64,000 nt of DNA, from the NCBI GenBank assembly GCA_000828975.1, contig AP014683.1, positions 1,441,520 to 1,505,519 on the forward strand, given 5' to 3'. A program made the translations under genes and the position numbers. Position 1 is the stretch's first letter. Each line of letters begins with the position of its first letter. The stretch comes from Burkholderiales bacterium GJ-E10 (GTDB taxonomy: Bacteria; Pseudomonadota; Gammaproteobacteria; Burkholderiales; Burkholderiaceae_F). The notes below the pieces were generated by a model. The model ran no database searches. It was not told where the DNA came from and worked only from the letters and a program-made list of their open reading frames with translations. This document shows positions 38,170-46,576 of this stretch, piece after piece.

Positions 38170-38185
38170 AGCCAGAACCGTGCCA
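38170..38185 (-). promoter_or_regulatory. Sigma-54 promoter of the nifB operon
   Basis: Read on the minus strand the site is TGGCACGGTTCTGGCT: a perfect -24 half and a -12 half with one departure (TGGC for TTGC), GG and GC ten bases apart. The identical 16-mer precedes the second ferredoxin operon (57613-57628), which supports it as a real promoter. Confidence 0.7.
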
Positions 38186-38240
38186 GCCGCGCAAGTTTCG
38201 CAAAATCAAGACGATGCGGAGAATTTGTCGGTTGAGGGGA

Positions 38241-38256
38241 TGTCAACTTCGCGACG
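38241..38256. promoter_or_regulatory. Degenerate NifA site
   Basis: TGTCAACTTCGCGACG departs from TGT-N10-ACA at the last base and lies exactly 40 bp from the perfect site at 38281. A secondary activator site is possible. Confidence 0.35.
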
Positions 38257-38280
38257 TACCGGTCGGGACTGTAGGAAACC

Positions 38281-38296
38281 TGTCGCCAACGCGACA
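38281..38296. promoter_or_regulatory. Shared NifA activator site between nifB and iscS
   Basis: TGTCGCCAACGCGACA is a perfect TGT-N10-ACA and fully palindromic except the four central bases. It lies about 97 bp from the -24 of the nifB promoter and about 88 bp from the -24 of the iscS promoter, so one site probably serves both divergent units. The remainder of the 299-bp gap 38159-38457 holds only the promoters. Confidence 0.85.
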
Positions 38297-38382
38297 AAGG
38301 ACGACAACGCGCTCCGGGGCAATTGCCGCGCGCAACCTGGTTTTCCTTTTCCCTCAAAGCGTTGTGGCGGTTGTCGCGCAGT

Positions 38383-38398
38383 TGGCCTGCTCTTTGCG
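38383..38398 (+). promoter_or_regulatory. Sigma-54 promoter of the isc operon
   Basis: TGGCCTGCTCTTTGCG has GG at 38384-38385 and GC at 38396-38397 with a perfect TTGC -12 half. Transcription would start near 38409, about 49 nt before the iscS ATG. Confidence 0.82.
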
Positions 38399-38457
38399 TG
38401 TGACCGGGGGTGCGCTGCCGGTTCGTGTCGACCCGACGCGGCGCATCTGGAGCGCCC

Positions 38458-39669
38458 ATGCAAATACTGCCGATCTACCTCGACCACTCCGCCACGACAC
38501 CGGTGGATCCGCGCGTCGCCACAAAGATGATTCCGTTCCTTACGGAGGATTTCGGCAATCCGGCGAGCCGCTCGCACGTCTTCGGATGGGCCGCCAATAC
38601 GGCGGTCGAGGAGGCACGCGCCGAAGTGGCCGCGCTGATCGGGGCGGAATCCCGCGAAATTGTCTGGACCTCGGGCGCCACGGAATCGAACAATCTGGCG
38701 ATCAAGGGCGCCGCCCACTTCCTGCGTGACAAAGGCAAGCACCTGATCACCCTGGCAACCGAACACAAATCCGTTCTCGACACCATGCGCGAGCTCGAGC
38801 GCGAAGGCTTCGAGGTGACCTATCTCGGCGTGAACCGCGACGGCTTGATCGATCCGGCGCGGCTTGCGGCGGCCATCCGTCCCGACACCACGCTCGTGTC
38901 CGCGATGTACGTCAATAACGAGATCGGCGTCATACAGGACATACCGGCTCTGGGCGAGGTCTGCCGTACACACGGCGCGCTCTTCCACGTCGACGCCGCC
39001 CAGGCCACGGGCAAGGTGCAGATCGACCTCGCCGCACTGCCGGTGGACCTGATGTCGCTTTCCGCCCATAAGACCTATGGTCCCAAGGGAATCGGCGCCC
39101 TTTACGTGCGCCGCAAACCCCGCGTGCGCCTCGAAGCGCAGATGCATGGTGGCGGCCACGAGCGCGGCATGCGCTCCGGCACCCTTGCAACGCATCAGAT
39201 CGTGGGCATGGGCGAGGCGTATCGCATTGCCCGCCTGGACATGGCCGAGGAAGGCGATCGCGTCCGATTCCTGCGCGACCGCCTTCTCGCCGGGCTGCGG
39301 GAAATCCCGGCAATCCATATCAACGGCGACATGGAGCGGCGCGTCGCGCACAACCTCAATATCAGCTTCAACTTCATCGAGGGCGAATCCCTGATGATGG
39401 CGATGAAGGATATTGCCGTCTCCAGCGGATCGGCCTGTACCTCCGCAAGCCTCGAGCCGTCGTATGTCCTGAAGGCGCTGGGCCTTCCCGACGAACTCGC
39501 CCACAGCGCGATTCGCTTCAGCCTGGGGCGCGCCACGACCGTCCAGGAGATCGACACCGCGGTCCGGGTCATCAAGGAAAGCGTTCACCGCCTGCGGGAG
39601 ATGTCGGCCCTGTGGGAGATGAACCAGAACGGCATCGACCTTGAAACCGTCCAGTGGGCCACACATTGA
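38458..39669 (+). CDS. iscS: Cysteine desulfurase IscS (NifS role in this cluster)
   Basis: 403 residues from the ATG at 38458. PLP-dependent enzyme that releases sulfur from cysteine for Fe-S assembly. The PLP Lys lies in [20 protein letters not shown]; the active-site Cys loop [20 protein letters not shown] is the long-loop IscS form, and the sequence and length (IscS 404 residues) follow IscS rather than nif-type NifS. The C-terminus [19 protein letters not shown] matches the IscS end that contacts IscU. First gene of an isc operon with a NifA-type promoter. Confidence 0.94.
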   Translation: MQILPIYLDHSATTPVDPRVATKMIPFLTEDFGNPASRSHVFGWAANTAVEEARAEVAALIGAESREIVWTSGATESNNLAIKGAAHFLRDKGKHLITLATEHKSVLDTMRELEREGFEVTYLGVNRDGLIDPARLAAAIRPDTTLVSAMYVNNEIGVIQDIPALGEVCRTHGALFHVDAAQATGKVQIDLAALPVDLMSLSAHKTYGPKGIGALYVRRKPRVRLEAQMHGGGHERGMRSGTLATHQIVGMGEAYRIARLDMAEEGDRVRFLRDRLLAGLREIPAIHINGDMERRVAHNLNISFNFIEGESLMMAMKDIAVSSGSACTSASLEPSYVLKALGLPDELAHSAIRFSLGRATTVQEIDTAVRVIKESVHRLREMSALWEMNQNGIDLETVQWATH

Positions 39670-39702
39670 CGCGGCACGACCGCAACCCGTCGAAGGAAAA
39701 TC

Positions 39703-40137
39703 ATGACCTATAGCGAAAAGCTCATGGATCACTACGAGAAGCCGCGCAACGTCGGCAGCTTCGACAAGGACGCCGAGGGCGTCGCCACCGGCATGGTCGG
39801 TGCTCCGGCCTGCGGCGATGTCATGAAGCTGCAGATCAAGGTGGGAAAGGACGGCGTAATCGAGGATGCGAGATTCAAGACCTACGGTTGCGGCTCGGCG
39901 ATCGCATCGTCCTCGCTGGTGACCGAATGGGTCAAAGGCAAGACCCTGGACCAGGCTTTGGCCATCAAGAATACCCACATCGCCGAGGAACTCGCACTGC
40001 CGCCCGTGAAGATCCATTGCTCGATTCTTGCCGAGGACGCCATCCGCGCGGCGATCGCCGATTACCGCGCCAGGAACGGCGGCGGTGAGGATGCCGCGAG
40101 CGATGCGGCCTATCCGGCCTGCGCGCCGACCGCCTGA
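39703..40137 (+). CDS. iscU: Fe-S scaffold IscU
   Basis: 144 residues. Conserved Cys are in GAPACGDVM, YGCGSAIASSS and the LPPVKIHCSILAED motif, which contains the HscA-binding LPPVK. Compared with the 128-residue IscU there is a C-terminal addition of about 16 residues ending YPACAPTA with one extra Cys. It assembles [2Fe-2S]/[4Fe-4S] clusters with sulfur from IscS. This is a single-domain scaffold, not the three-domain NifU usually found in nif clusters. RBS GAAGG lies eight bases upstream. Confidence 0.95.
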   Translation: MTYSEKLMDHYEKPRNVGSFDKDAEGVATGMVGAPACGDVMKLQIKVGKDGVIEDARFKTYGCGSAIASSSLVTEWVKGKTLDQALAIKNTHIAEELALPPVKIHCSILAEDAIRAAIADYRARNGGGEDAASDAAYPACAPTA

Positions 40138-40185
40138 TTTCCGCTCCGCGAACACGTTCATCCCCTTCGTCAAAGGAATACGCCC

Positions 40186-40536
40186 ATGACCATCACCGAC
40201 ACGTCGGCCAGCCCGATCTCGCTAAGCGACGACGCCTTGGCAAAAGTAAGCGATCTGATTGCCGAGGAAGGAAATCCCAATCTGAAGCTGCGCATCTACG
40301 TAACCGGCGGCGGCTGCTCCGGGTTCCAGTACGGATTCGCCTTCGACGAAGCGGCGACCGACGACGACTTGCTCATCGAACGCAATGGCGTCGCGGTCCT
40401 GGTCGATTCGATCAGCCTGCAGTACCCTGCCGGGGCCCAGATCGGGTATGAGGACGGCCTCGAAGGATCGCGTTTTGTCATCAAGAACCCCAACGCCAAT
40501 TCGACCTGCGGCTGCGGCAGTTCGTTTTCCGCCTAG
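40186..40536 (+). CDS. erpA: A-type Fe-S carrier ErpA-like
   Basis: 116 residues. [40 protein letters not shown] and the final SSFSA are the ErpA form of the A-type carrier, with all three ligand Cys. It accepts clusters from IscU and hands them to [4Fe-4S] apo-proteins. RBS AAAGGA precedes the ATG. It sits between iscU and iscA, where isc operons normally have iscA alone. Confidence 0.9.
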   Translation: MTITDTSASPISLSDDALAKVSDLIAEEGNPNLKLRIYVTGGGCSGFQYGFAFDEAATDDDLLIERNGVAVLVDSISLQYPAGAQIGYEDGLEGSRFVIKNPNANSTCGCGSSFSA

Positions 40537-40547
40537 AGGCACCCTAC

Positions 40548-40868
40548 ATGAGCATCACATTGACAGAGAATGCCGCGCGGCGGGTTCGCGCCCTCCTCGA
40601 AAAGCGCGGCGGAATCGGCATGCGCTTGGCCGTCAAGACCAGCGGCTGCTCCGGAATGGCCTATGCGCTCGAGTTCGCGGATGTCGAAAGCCCGGACGAC
40701 GAAAAATTCGTTAGCCATGGGGTGACGCTGCTGATCGATCCGCGCAGCCTGCCCTATCTGGCCGGTACGGAACTCGATTTCGTCCGCGAAGGCCTCAACG
40801 AAGGGTTCAAGTTCAACAACCCCAACGTCAAGAACCAGTGCGGCTGCGGCGAAAGCTTCACCGTCTGA
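40548..40868 (+). CDS. iscA: A-type Fe-S carrier IscA
   Basis: 106 residues, full Isc[59 protein letters not shown]. All three Cys are present. It lies 11 bp after the ErpA-like gene; having both carriers adjacent, plus the IscA-like protein in the nifB operon, gives three A-type proteins in one nif island. Confidence 0.94.
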   Translation: MSITLTENAARRVRALLEKRGGIGMRLAVKTSGCSGMAYALEFADVESPDDEKFVSHGVTLLIDPRSLPYLAGTELDFVREGLNEGFKFNNPNVKNQCGCGESFTV

Positions 40869-40875
40869 GAATGCC

Positions 40876-42774
40876 ATGGCCCTGCTGCAGATCGCGGAAC
40901 CGGGAATGAGCGCCGCGCCGCACCAGCACCGGCTGGCGGTCGGCATCGACCTGGGCACGACCAATTCGCTGGTTGCGAGCATGGTCAGCGGCGCCGTGCG
41001 GGTACTCGAGGACGAATCGGGCCGCGTGCTCCTTCCCTCGGTCGTGCAGTTTCCAGCGCCGGGAACCGCGCCCGTCGTCGGTGCGGAGGCGCTGGCCGGC
41101 CAGAACGCCGATCCCCATAACACGCTTTCGTCGGTGAAGCGGCTGATGGGTCGCAGCCTGGGCGATATGACCAACCTCCCCGACATGCCCTATGAATTCG
41201 TCGATACGCCCGGAACGGTGGCAATTCGCACCGCGGCGGGCCTGAAGACGCCGGTGGAGATCTCCGCCGAAATCCTGCGCTCCCTGCGCCTGCGCGCCGA
41301 GGCGGCACTGGGCGGAGCGATCACCGGCGCGGTGATCACCGTTCCCGCCTATTTCGACGATGCCCAGCGCCAGGCAACCAAGGATGCGGCACGGCTGGCC
41401 GGGCTCACCGTCCTGCGCCTGCTCAACGAGCCGACCGCGGCCGCCGTCGCGTACGGCTTGGACAACGGCGCCCAGGGCGTGTTCGCCGTCTACGATCTGG
41501 GCGGCGGCACCTTCGACGTCTCCATACTGCGGCTCTCCAACGGCGTGTTCGAAGTCTTGGCTACCGGAGGCGATGCCGCGCTCGGGGGCGACGACTTCGA
41601 TCAGCGCGTGTACCAGTGGATCGCCGAGCGCGCCGGGTTCGGGACTTTGTCGGCTCAGGACACCCGCCGCCTGCTGACGCTGGCGCGCGGCGCCAAGGAA
41701 GCGCTCAGCGAGCAGGAGTCGGCCACCATCGCGATGCGGCTCGGCGGCAAGGAAATCGCGCTGACGCTCACCCGGGAAATCTTCCGTGATTTGACATCGG
41801 ACCTGGTCCAACGCACGCTGGACTGCGCACGCACGGTGCTGGGCGACGCGGGCCTGGCCACCGCGGATCTAACCGGCGTGGTGCTGGTCGGCGGTTCGAC
41901 GCGCATGATCCATGTTCGGTCCGCGGTGCGCACGTTCTTCGGCCTGGAGCCATTGACGAACCTGGATCCCGACCAGGTGGTCGGGATCGGCGCAGCCTTG
42001 CAGGCCAATGTGCTTGCCGGCAACCGTCGCGCCGACGACTGGCTGCTGCTGGACGTGTGTCCGCTCTCCCTGGGCCTGGAGACCATGGGCGGTCTGGTCG
42101 AAAAAATCGTCGCGCGCAATTCCACCCTACCGATTTCGCGCGCGCAGGATTTCACCACCTTCAAGGACGGACAGACGGCGATGAGCATCCACGTGGTGCA
42201 GGGCGAGCGCGATCTGGTGACCGACTGCCGCTCGCTCGCGCGCTTCGAACTGCGCGGCATACCGCCCATGGTGGCCGGCGCCGCGCGGATCCGGGTCACC
42301 TTCCAGATCGACGCGGACGGCCTCCTTTCCGTGTCCGCGCGGGAGCAGAGCACCGGCGTCGAGGCCGCCGTCGACGTTCGGCCCTCCTACGGACTTACCG
42401 ACGAGACCATTTCCACCATGCTGCGCGATGCGCTCGAGCGCGGCGGCCTCGACCATCGCATACGCGCGCTGCGCGAGGCGCAGGTGAGCGCTCGGCAACT
42501 GCTCGATGCAAGCGAGGCGGCGCTGGCACAGGATGGTGCGGCACTGCTGGCGCCCGAGGAACGCGGGCTGATCACCGCCCGCATGCACGCCCTTGTCGAC
42601 CTCATCGAGACCGGTGGGCCCGAGAGCATCGATGCCCTGCGCGCGGCCACCGACGCGCTCAATGTCGCCACGCAGACGTTCGCGGCGCGGCGCATGAACG
42701 CGATCATTCAGCGCGCCATGACCGGACGCCGCCTCGAGGAATTTGCGGTCTCGCACGACAAGAACGCGGCATAG
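40876..42774 (+). CDS. hscA: Hsp70-type chaperone HscA
   Basis: 632 residues. The Hsp70 ATPase opens with [20 protein letters not shown] and has [34 protein letters not shown] and [17 protein letters not shown]. The substrate domain follows [20 protein letters not shown], as in HscA. It drives cluster release from IscU by binding its LPPVK loop. The usual J-protein partner gene hscB, normally directly upstream, is absent from this operon. The ATG at 40876 has only a weak RBS; an in-frame ATG at 40906 is an alternative. Confidence 0.94.
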   Translation: MALLQIAEPGMSAAPHQHRLAVGIDLGTTNSLVASMVSGAVRVLEDESGRVLLPSVVQFPAPGTAPVVGAEALAGQNADPHNTLSSVKRLMGRSLGDMTNLPDMPYEFVDTPGTVAIRTAAGLKTPVEISAEILRSLRLRAEAALGGAITGAVITVPAYFDDAQRQATKDAARLAGLTVLRLLNEPTAAAVAYGLDNGAQGVFAVYDLGGGTFDVSILRLSNGVFEVLATGGDAALGGDDFDQRVYQWIAERAGFGTLSAQDTRRLLTLARGAKEALSEQESATIAMRLGGKEIALTLTREIFRDLTSDLVQRTLDCARTVLGDAGLATADLTGVVLVGGSTRMIHVRSAVRTFFGLEPLTNLDPDQVVGIGAALQANVLAGNRRADDWLLLDVCPLSLGLETMGGLVEKIVARNSTLPISRAQDFTTFKDGQTAMSIHVVQGERDLVTDCRSLARFELRGIPPMVAGAARIRVTFQIDADGLLSVSAREQSTGVEAAVDVRPSYGLTDETISTMLRDALERGGLDHRIRALREAQVSARQLLDASEAALAQDGAALLAPEERGLITARMHALVDLIETGGPESIDALRAATDALNVATQTFAARRMNAIIQRAMTGRRLEEFAVSHDKNAA

Positions 42775-42810
42775 ACTCCGGCCCGCCCCCGACTCCTTCA
42801 CGCCGCCGTC

Positions 42811-43149
42811 ATGCCCCACATAACCGTGCTGCCCCACCCGGTTCTTTGCCCGGAGGGTGCCCGCTTCGAGGCGCGCAATGGGGTCTTCCTCTGTGATGCG
42901 CTGCTACGCTCCGGAATCGCATTAGAACATGCGTGCGAGAAATCCTGCGCGTGCTCGACCTGCCACGTCATCGTTCGGGAGGGCTTCGATGCGCTCGATC
43001 CGCCAAGCGAGCAGGAGGACGACCAGTTGGATCGGGCCTGGGGCGTCGAACCTTGCTCCCGCCTGGCCTGTCAGGTGGTCCTGCGCCGGCAGGACCTCGT
43101 GATCGAGCTGCCGCGCTACACGCGCAATCTGGCAAGCGAGCACGGCTAG
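42811..43149 (+). CDS. fdx: Adrenodoxin-type [2Fe-2S] ferredoxin of the isc operon
   Basis: 112 residues. The cluster site is CEKSCACSTCHVIV with a fourth Cys in EPCSRLACQVVL, the ISC-Fdx pattern (C-x5-C-x2-C). It supplies electrons for cluster assembly on IscU. Last gene of the isc operon; it faces the ferritin-like gene tail to tail with 10 bp between the stops and no obvious terminator. Confidence 0.92.
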   Translation: MPHITVLPHPVLCPEGARFEARNGVFLCDALLRSGIALEHACEKSCACSTCHVIVREGFDALDPPSEQEDDQLDRAWGVEPCSRLACQVVLRRQDLVIELPRYTRNLASEHG

Positions 43150-43159
43150 CAGCACTCCA

Positions 43160-43627
43160 CTAGCGCCGACTCACGACAGGCTTGCCGGCGACCCACTTCT
43201 CGAGTTCGCGCACGTGCTCGGCCTCCTCGTCCGCGAACTGGCGCGCCAGCAGCCGCACCTCGGGATCCAGGGACGTGGCCGCGATTGCCGCATAGTAGGC
43301 GTGGCCACGGCGCTCGCTTTCCAGGGCAAGTTGCAGCGCGTCGCTCGCGCTCATCAGCGCGTCGACCCCTTCCCAGCCTGCCGTCTCGGGCGCCGTACCT
43401 TCCGGCCATTGGTACTCGTCCGGCCTCAGCTTGGGAATTTCGCGGAATCCCGCGCGCGCACTGGCCTCCGCCAAATGCCTGCGCGAGAAGCCGGCCATGC
43501 GTTCGAAAAACACCTTCAAATCGCGATTTCCGTCGGTGGACATCGACGCGGCCAGATCCTCGTAGCGGCGCGCCGCATCGCGTTCCAGTGCAACGGCGTG
43601 CGCCAGGAATAGTTCGACAATATTCAA
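43160..43627 (-). CDS. Ferritin-like protein, end of the nifHDK operon
   Basis: 155 residues, probably from the TTG at 43627, which has AAGGAG six bases before it. Four-helix layout with LFLAHAVALERDAARRYEDL (helix 1), FSRRHLAEASARAG (helix 2), ALESERRGHAYYAAIAA (helix 3) and ADEEAEHVRELEKWV (helix 4, ExxH). The helix-2 ExxH motif is missing its Glu, so a standard di-iron site is incomplete. It is clearly paralogous to the C-terminal half of the fusion protein at 44135-45061. It may protect against oxygen or peroxide or handle iron; the role is inferred from fold and place only. Confidence 0.8.
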   Translation of the reverse strand: MNIVELFLAHAVALERDAARRYEDLAASMSTDGNRDLKVFFERMAGFSRRHLAEASARAGFREIPKLRPDEYQWPEGTAPETAGWEGVDALMSASDALQLALESERRGHAYYAAIAATSLDPEVRLLARQFADEEAEHVRELEKWVAGKPVVSRR

Positions 43628-43712
43628 GCTTGGCTCCTTCGGCGATGATTTGCCGCTCGGCGACGACGCCCGCAACCTTCGCGCCGGAAACGGCGCGAAG
43701 GCGAGGCGCTGC

Positions 43713-44138
43713 CTATCCGGCGACGGCGAGGATCACGGAGGACGCTTTGAACACCGCGGTGGCGTCGATCCCGGGATTGAGGCCGAGTTCGGTCGACGCT
43801 TCGTGCGTGATTGTCGCGTGGATTTCCTCGCCCCCGCTCAGGCGGATCGACACCTCCGCGCTGACTAGGCCGTTCGTCACGCGGGCGACCGTGCCGCGCA
43901 GGCGATTGCGCGCGGAGAGTTTCATGCCGCGTTCGGTCAAAATCAGGACCGAACTGGCCTTGATCAAGGCCAACGCCTCGGCTCCCACGGCAAGCCCCAG
44001 CGATTCCGTGCTTCCGTGGGTCACGACGGCGACGATTTCGTCACCGCCCTGCGTGATCAGATGCACTTCGTCGTTGACGCTGCCGGGGAGAACGGCGGAA
44101 ACCGTGCCGGAAAGAATGTTGCGTGCACTGATTTTCAT
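43713..44138 (-). CDS. Tandem-Mop molbindin
   Basis: 141 residues made of two Mop/TOBE repeats: MKISARNILSGTVSAVLPGS and MKLSARNRLRGTVARVTNGL begin the halves, each ending in a LALIKASSVLIL-like strand. Such di-Mop proteins bind molybdate in the cytoplasm as a buffer. Its start overlaps the stop of the fusion gene (ATGA). A molybdate store inside the nif structural operon fits with Mo supply to NifQ and NifEN. Confidence 0.93.
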   Translation of the reverse strand: MKISARNILSGTVSAVLPGSVNDEVHLITQGGDEIVAVVTHGSTESLGLAVGAEALALIKASSVLILTERGMKLSARNRLRGTVARVTNGLVSAEVSIRLSGGEEIHATITHEASTELGLNPGIDATAVFKASSVILAVAG

Positions 44139-45061
44139 CGTATCTCCGACATCCGGTTGGAAACCCCGCCCTTCAGTGCGGCAGAGGCCGCCTCTTCCTT
44201 GGCGATCCAGAGCTTGAGCGTCTCGACGTGCTCGGCTTCCTCGCGCACGAATTCCTTGGCCACCGCGCGTATGGTCGGATCCTTCGTGGTGCCGTGGACG
44301 CTGTAGTAAAACTCCAATCCGCGCTGCTCGCCCTGCAAGGCCGCCTTGAGGGCGCCCAGCCGGGAGAGTGCCGGGTCACCCGCCCACAGCGTGGTCATTT
44401 CGGGGGTTTGGTTGTCCGGCCATGCGGTGCTCGGCGGCAGCTTGACCGTGACGTGGTGCTCCCGGCATTTCGCCCGGGCCTGTTCCAGGTGCAGGCGAGA
44501 ATAGCCGCCAAGCTGGCGGAACAGTGCGGCGACGTCGGCATTGCCGCAGGCCGCCATCGATTCGCTCAGGTGCTCGAAATGCACCGCCGCGTCCTCCTCG
44601 ACCTTGACCGCGTAGCTCAGAAATTCGTCGAGGGTGCCGATGGCCACGCCACCCTTGTAGACCGGAGCGGCGGCGGTCAGGGCCAGCGCCTTGGGCGGCA
44701 GCGTTGCATCGCCGTCGAACGTCACCAGGATGTCCTCGTCGCGCACGAAATACTGGCACGCCAGCCGGTAGTGCGGAGGCATGTCGTTGACTTCGGCATC
44801 GCGCACTTCGTCCTTGGTGATCTTGCCGAGCTGGCGCAGAACCTCCTTCTCCTTTTCCGTGAGCGAAATTCCGTGGCGCGTATGCGGCGTCAGATGCGTC
44901 ACCTGCACGAGGCAGGAACTGCACTCGCCGTCCTGGCAGTCAAAGGGGATGGGAATATGGTGCGACTTGGCGAGCGCGAGGAGCGTGCCCCGGTCTCCGG
45001 CCACGGCATATACCGTGACATCACGCGCCATCAAGGGTGAGGAGAACGTTACGTTGGCCAT
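44135..45061 (-). CDS. [2Fe-2S] ferredoxin / ferritin-like fusion protein
   Basis: 308 residues from the ATG at 45061. Residues 1-110 are a plant-type ferredoxin with Cys42, 47, 50 (CQDGECSSC) and 102; an insertion rich in charged residues lies between the third and fourth ligand. Residues about 140-300 are a ferritin-like four-helix domain: FLSYAVKVEEDAAVHFEHLS, YSRLHLEQARAK, GEQRGLEFYYSVHGTT and FVREEAEHVETLKLW. As in the downstream paralogue, the helix-2 Glu of the usual ExxH is replaced. The fusion suggests electrons are delivered from the ferredoxin to the iron site, for instance to reduce O2 or peroxide near nitrogenase. Cotranscribed with nifHDK. Confidence 0.88.
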   Translation of the reverse strand: MANVTFSSPLMARDVTVYAVAGDRGTLLALAKSHHIPIPFDCQDGECSSCLVQVTHLTPHTRHGISLTEKEKEVLRQLGKITKDEVRDAEVNDMPPHYRLACQYFVRDEDILVTFDGDATLPPKALALTAAAPVYKGGVAIGTLDEFLSYAVKVEEDAAVHFEHLSESMAACGNADVAALFRQLGGYSRLHLEQARAKCREHHVTVKLPPSTAWPDNQTPEMTTLWAGDPALSRLGALKAALQGEQRGLEFYYSVHGTTKDPTIRAVAKEFVREEAEHVETLKLWIAKEEAASAALKGGVSNRMSEIR

Positions 45062-45141
45062 GACGGTGTGGTCCTTTGCCTGTTCTTTGGTTGATACGAA
45101 GGGGATATCGGGTATTGCGCTCGCGGACGGGACGGTCGGAA

Positions 45142-45456
45142 TCAGACGTCCGCCGTCGCATGCGTGTAGCACTTCTTCGGACAGATCCGCATGCAGGCCT
45201 CGCAGCCCACGCAATTTTCGGGATGCGCGATGGTCATGACCTTTTTTTCGTACTCGGCGTCGCCGTCCTCGTCGTCGGGATCCGCCGATACCGCGACGCG
45301 TTCGCCGTCTTCATCCAAGCCGACGAGTTGCAGGACGTCGCGGCCGCAAACGCGGAAGCAACGCCCGCAACCGATGCATTTGTTCTCGTTTATGGCCTGC
45401 GCATAGCGCGGCGTCCATCTCTTCCCGCTGGGCAGGACGATCGTGAATTCGGCCAC
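45142..45456 (-). CDS. fdxB: Nif-specific ferredoxin III (FdxB)
   Basis: 104 residues from the GTG at 45456, preceded by GGAGGG seven bases away. Two [4Fe-4S] motifs: CIGCGRCFRVC and CVGCEACMRICPKKC, separated by an acidic loop. The start AEFTIVLPSGKRWTPRYAQA is typical of FdxB found after nifX. It is probably an electron donor for cofactor assembly or nitrogenase. Confidence 0.93.
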   Translation of the reverse strand: MAEFTIVLPSGKRWTPRYAQAINENKCIGCGRCFRVCGRDVLQLVGLDEDGERVAVSADPDDEDGDAEYEKKVMTIAHPENCVGCEACMRICPKKCYTHATADV

Positions 45457-45460
45457 GGCG

Positions 45461-45664
45461 TTACCCTCCGGACTGCGCGATCCGCGCGCGCACGTCGTGC
45501 AGCGCGGCGAAGGCATCGTGGGTGCGCTGCGCCACGTCCAGGATCTTCTCCCAGTTGGCCGGGAGTTCTTCGGAGAGGTCGTGCAGTTCCATCTTGCAGT
45601 TCATCGCGCGAGCCGAGGCCTTCTTCGCGCGCGCCTTGAGATCCTCCAGCGAATCGGTTTCCAT
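45461..45664 (-). CDS. CCE_0567-type small metalloprotein (DUF683)
   Basis: 67 residues, all helical: LEDLKARAKKASARAMNCKM, LHDLSEELPANWEKILDVAQ, THDAFAALHDVRARI. It matches the small CCE_0567/DUF683 family that almost always sits between the nifX-associated DUF269 gene and fdxB. Metal binding has been reported for a family member; role unknown. It ends four bases before fdxB. Confidence 0.88.
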   Translation of the reverse strand: METDSLEDLKARAKKASARAMNCKMELHDLSEELPANWEKILDVAQRTHDAFAALHDVRARIAQSGG

Positions 45665-45674
45665 CGTTCCGTTC

Positions 45675-46154
45675 CTATCCGAAGTTCGCTACCGCGGGAA
45701 ACTGCTCGATCATCTGCACGCCCGCGTCGACGTACTTCCCCCCCTCTTCGGCGAGTTTTTCGACGCTTTCGAAGCCGAACCGATGCACGTCGCGCAGTTG
45801 CTTGGTCACGACGACCAGCCTTCCGGCCAACAACACCATGCGCCCAAAGCCTTCGTGGTGCATCTTCATCATCGGCGTAACCATGACGCCGGTGCGCCGC
45901 TCGATCGCCAGCCCGACGGCGTTGAAGAAGAGCTCCACGCGCCACAGCGTCTCCGGATCCGGATCACCGATGATCGGGACTTCTCGGCGTTGCTCCTTGG
46001 TGACGATATAGGGCGCGATCAGGTCCGCATCGCTCTTTTTGTCCCAGACGCCGTTGGTGTCCTGCGCTCGCCATTGCTTCACGAGTTCCTGAAGAAACGC
46101 CGATTCCGGAAATACCGGCCTTACGACGTCCTCCGCAATCGCTTGGTTTGTCAC
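45675..46154 (-). CDS. NifX-associated protein (DUF269)
   Basis: 159 residues from the GTG at 46154, preceded by GGGGAG and one base from the nifX stop. Conserved blocks are [40 protein letters not shown] and [20 protein letters not shown]. The family is confined to nif clusters and is always next to nifX. Function not established; cofactor handling is supposed. Confidence 0.92.
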   Translation of the reverse strand: MTNQAIAEDVVRPVFPESAFLQELVKQWRAQDTNGVWDKKSDADLIAPYIVTKEQRREVPIIGDPDPETLWRVELFFNAVGLAIERRTGVMVTPMMKMHHEGFGRMVLLAGRLVVVTKQLRDVHRFGFESVEKLAEEGGKYVDAGVQMIEQFPAVANFG

Positions 46155-46155
46155 G

Positions 46156-46560
46156 TCACTCCCCTTCGCTTTCGAAATCGAACGACCGCTCCTGCCCCTT
46201 CCGCATGGCCTTGCGCAACCAAGGCGGAGGGGTTCCCTGCAACACCGGGACCAAGCGGTCAAGAATGTCGAGGATCGGTTCGGGCTCGGGCACCTTGATC
46301 GGATGGATCTTTGCGGCGACCACCCGCGCGGCTCCGGAACCGCCGATCGCCGCCACGTAGACGATGGCGCAATCGCGGATGGCATCGAGTTTCGGCGCAA
46401 GCTTGTCCTCGTTGCCGTCTTCCTGGAGATCGCCGTCGAACGTGTAGGTCTGAACGTAGTCATAACCGTCCGGTCGTACGTCGTACACGGCGATATTTTT
46501 CGCCCATCCGAAATGCGCGTCGACGCGCTGGCGATCCTGCGTTGCGAAAGCGACCTTCAT
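46156..46560 (-). CDS. nifX: NifX, FeMo-co precursor carrier
   Basis: 134 residues. [20 protein letters not shown] and [20 protein letters not shown]-like core with the late [12 protein letters not shown] are the NifX/NafY fold also seen at the NifB C-terminus. It binds NifB-co and the VK cluster and shuttles them between NifB and NifEN. The ATG at 46560 lies 16 bp after the nifN stop. Confidence 0.94.
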   Translation of the reverse strand: MKVAFATQDRQRVDAHFGWAKNIAVYDVRPDGYDYVQTYTFDGDLQEDGNEDKLAPKLDAIRDCAIVYVAAIGGSGAARVVAAKIHPIKVPEPEPILDILDRLVPVLQGTPPPWLRKAMRKGQERSFDFESEGE

Positions 46561-46576
46561 AGGCGTCAATCTCCAC

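Noticed and set aside
36599-38530. Plus-strand open frame of 643 codons across nifB
   Set aside because: It is antisense to the strongly conserved NifB and has no recognisable domain; nifB codon periodicity explains it.
38458-39669. Calling the cysteine desulfurase NifS
   Set aside because: The active-site loop, C-terminal sequence and length follow IscS, and the next genes are iscU, iscA, hscA and fdx; nif-type NifS is accompanied by three-domain NifU.
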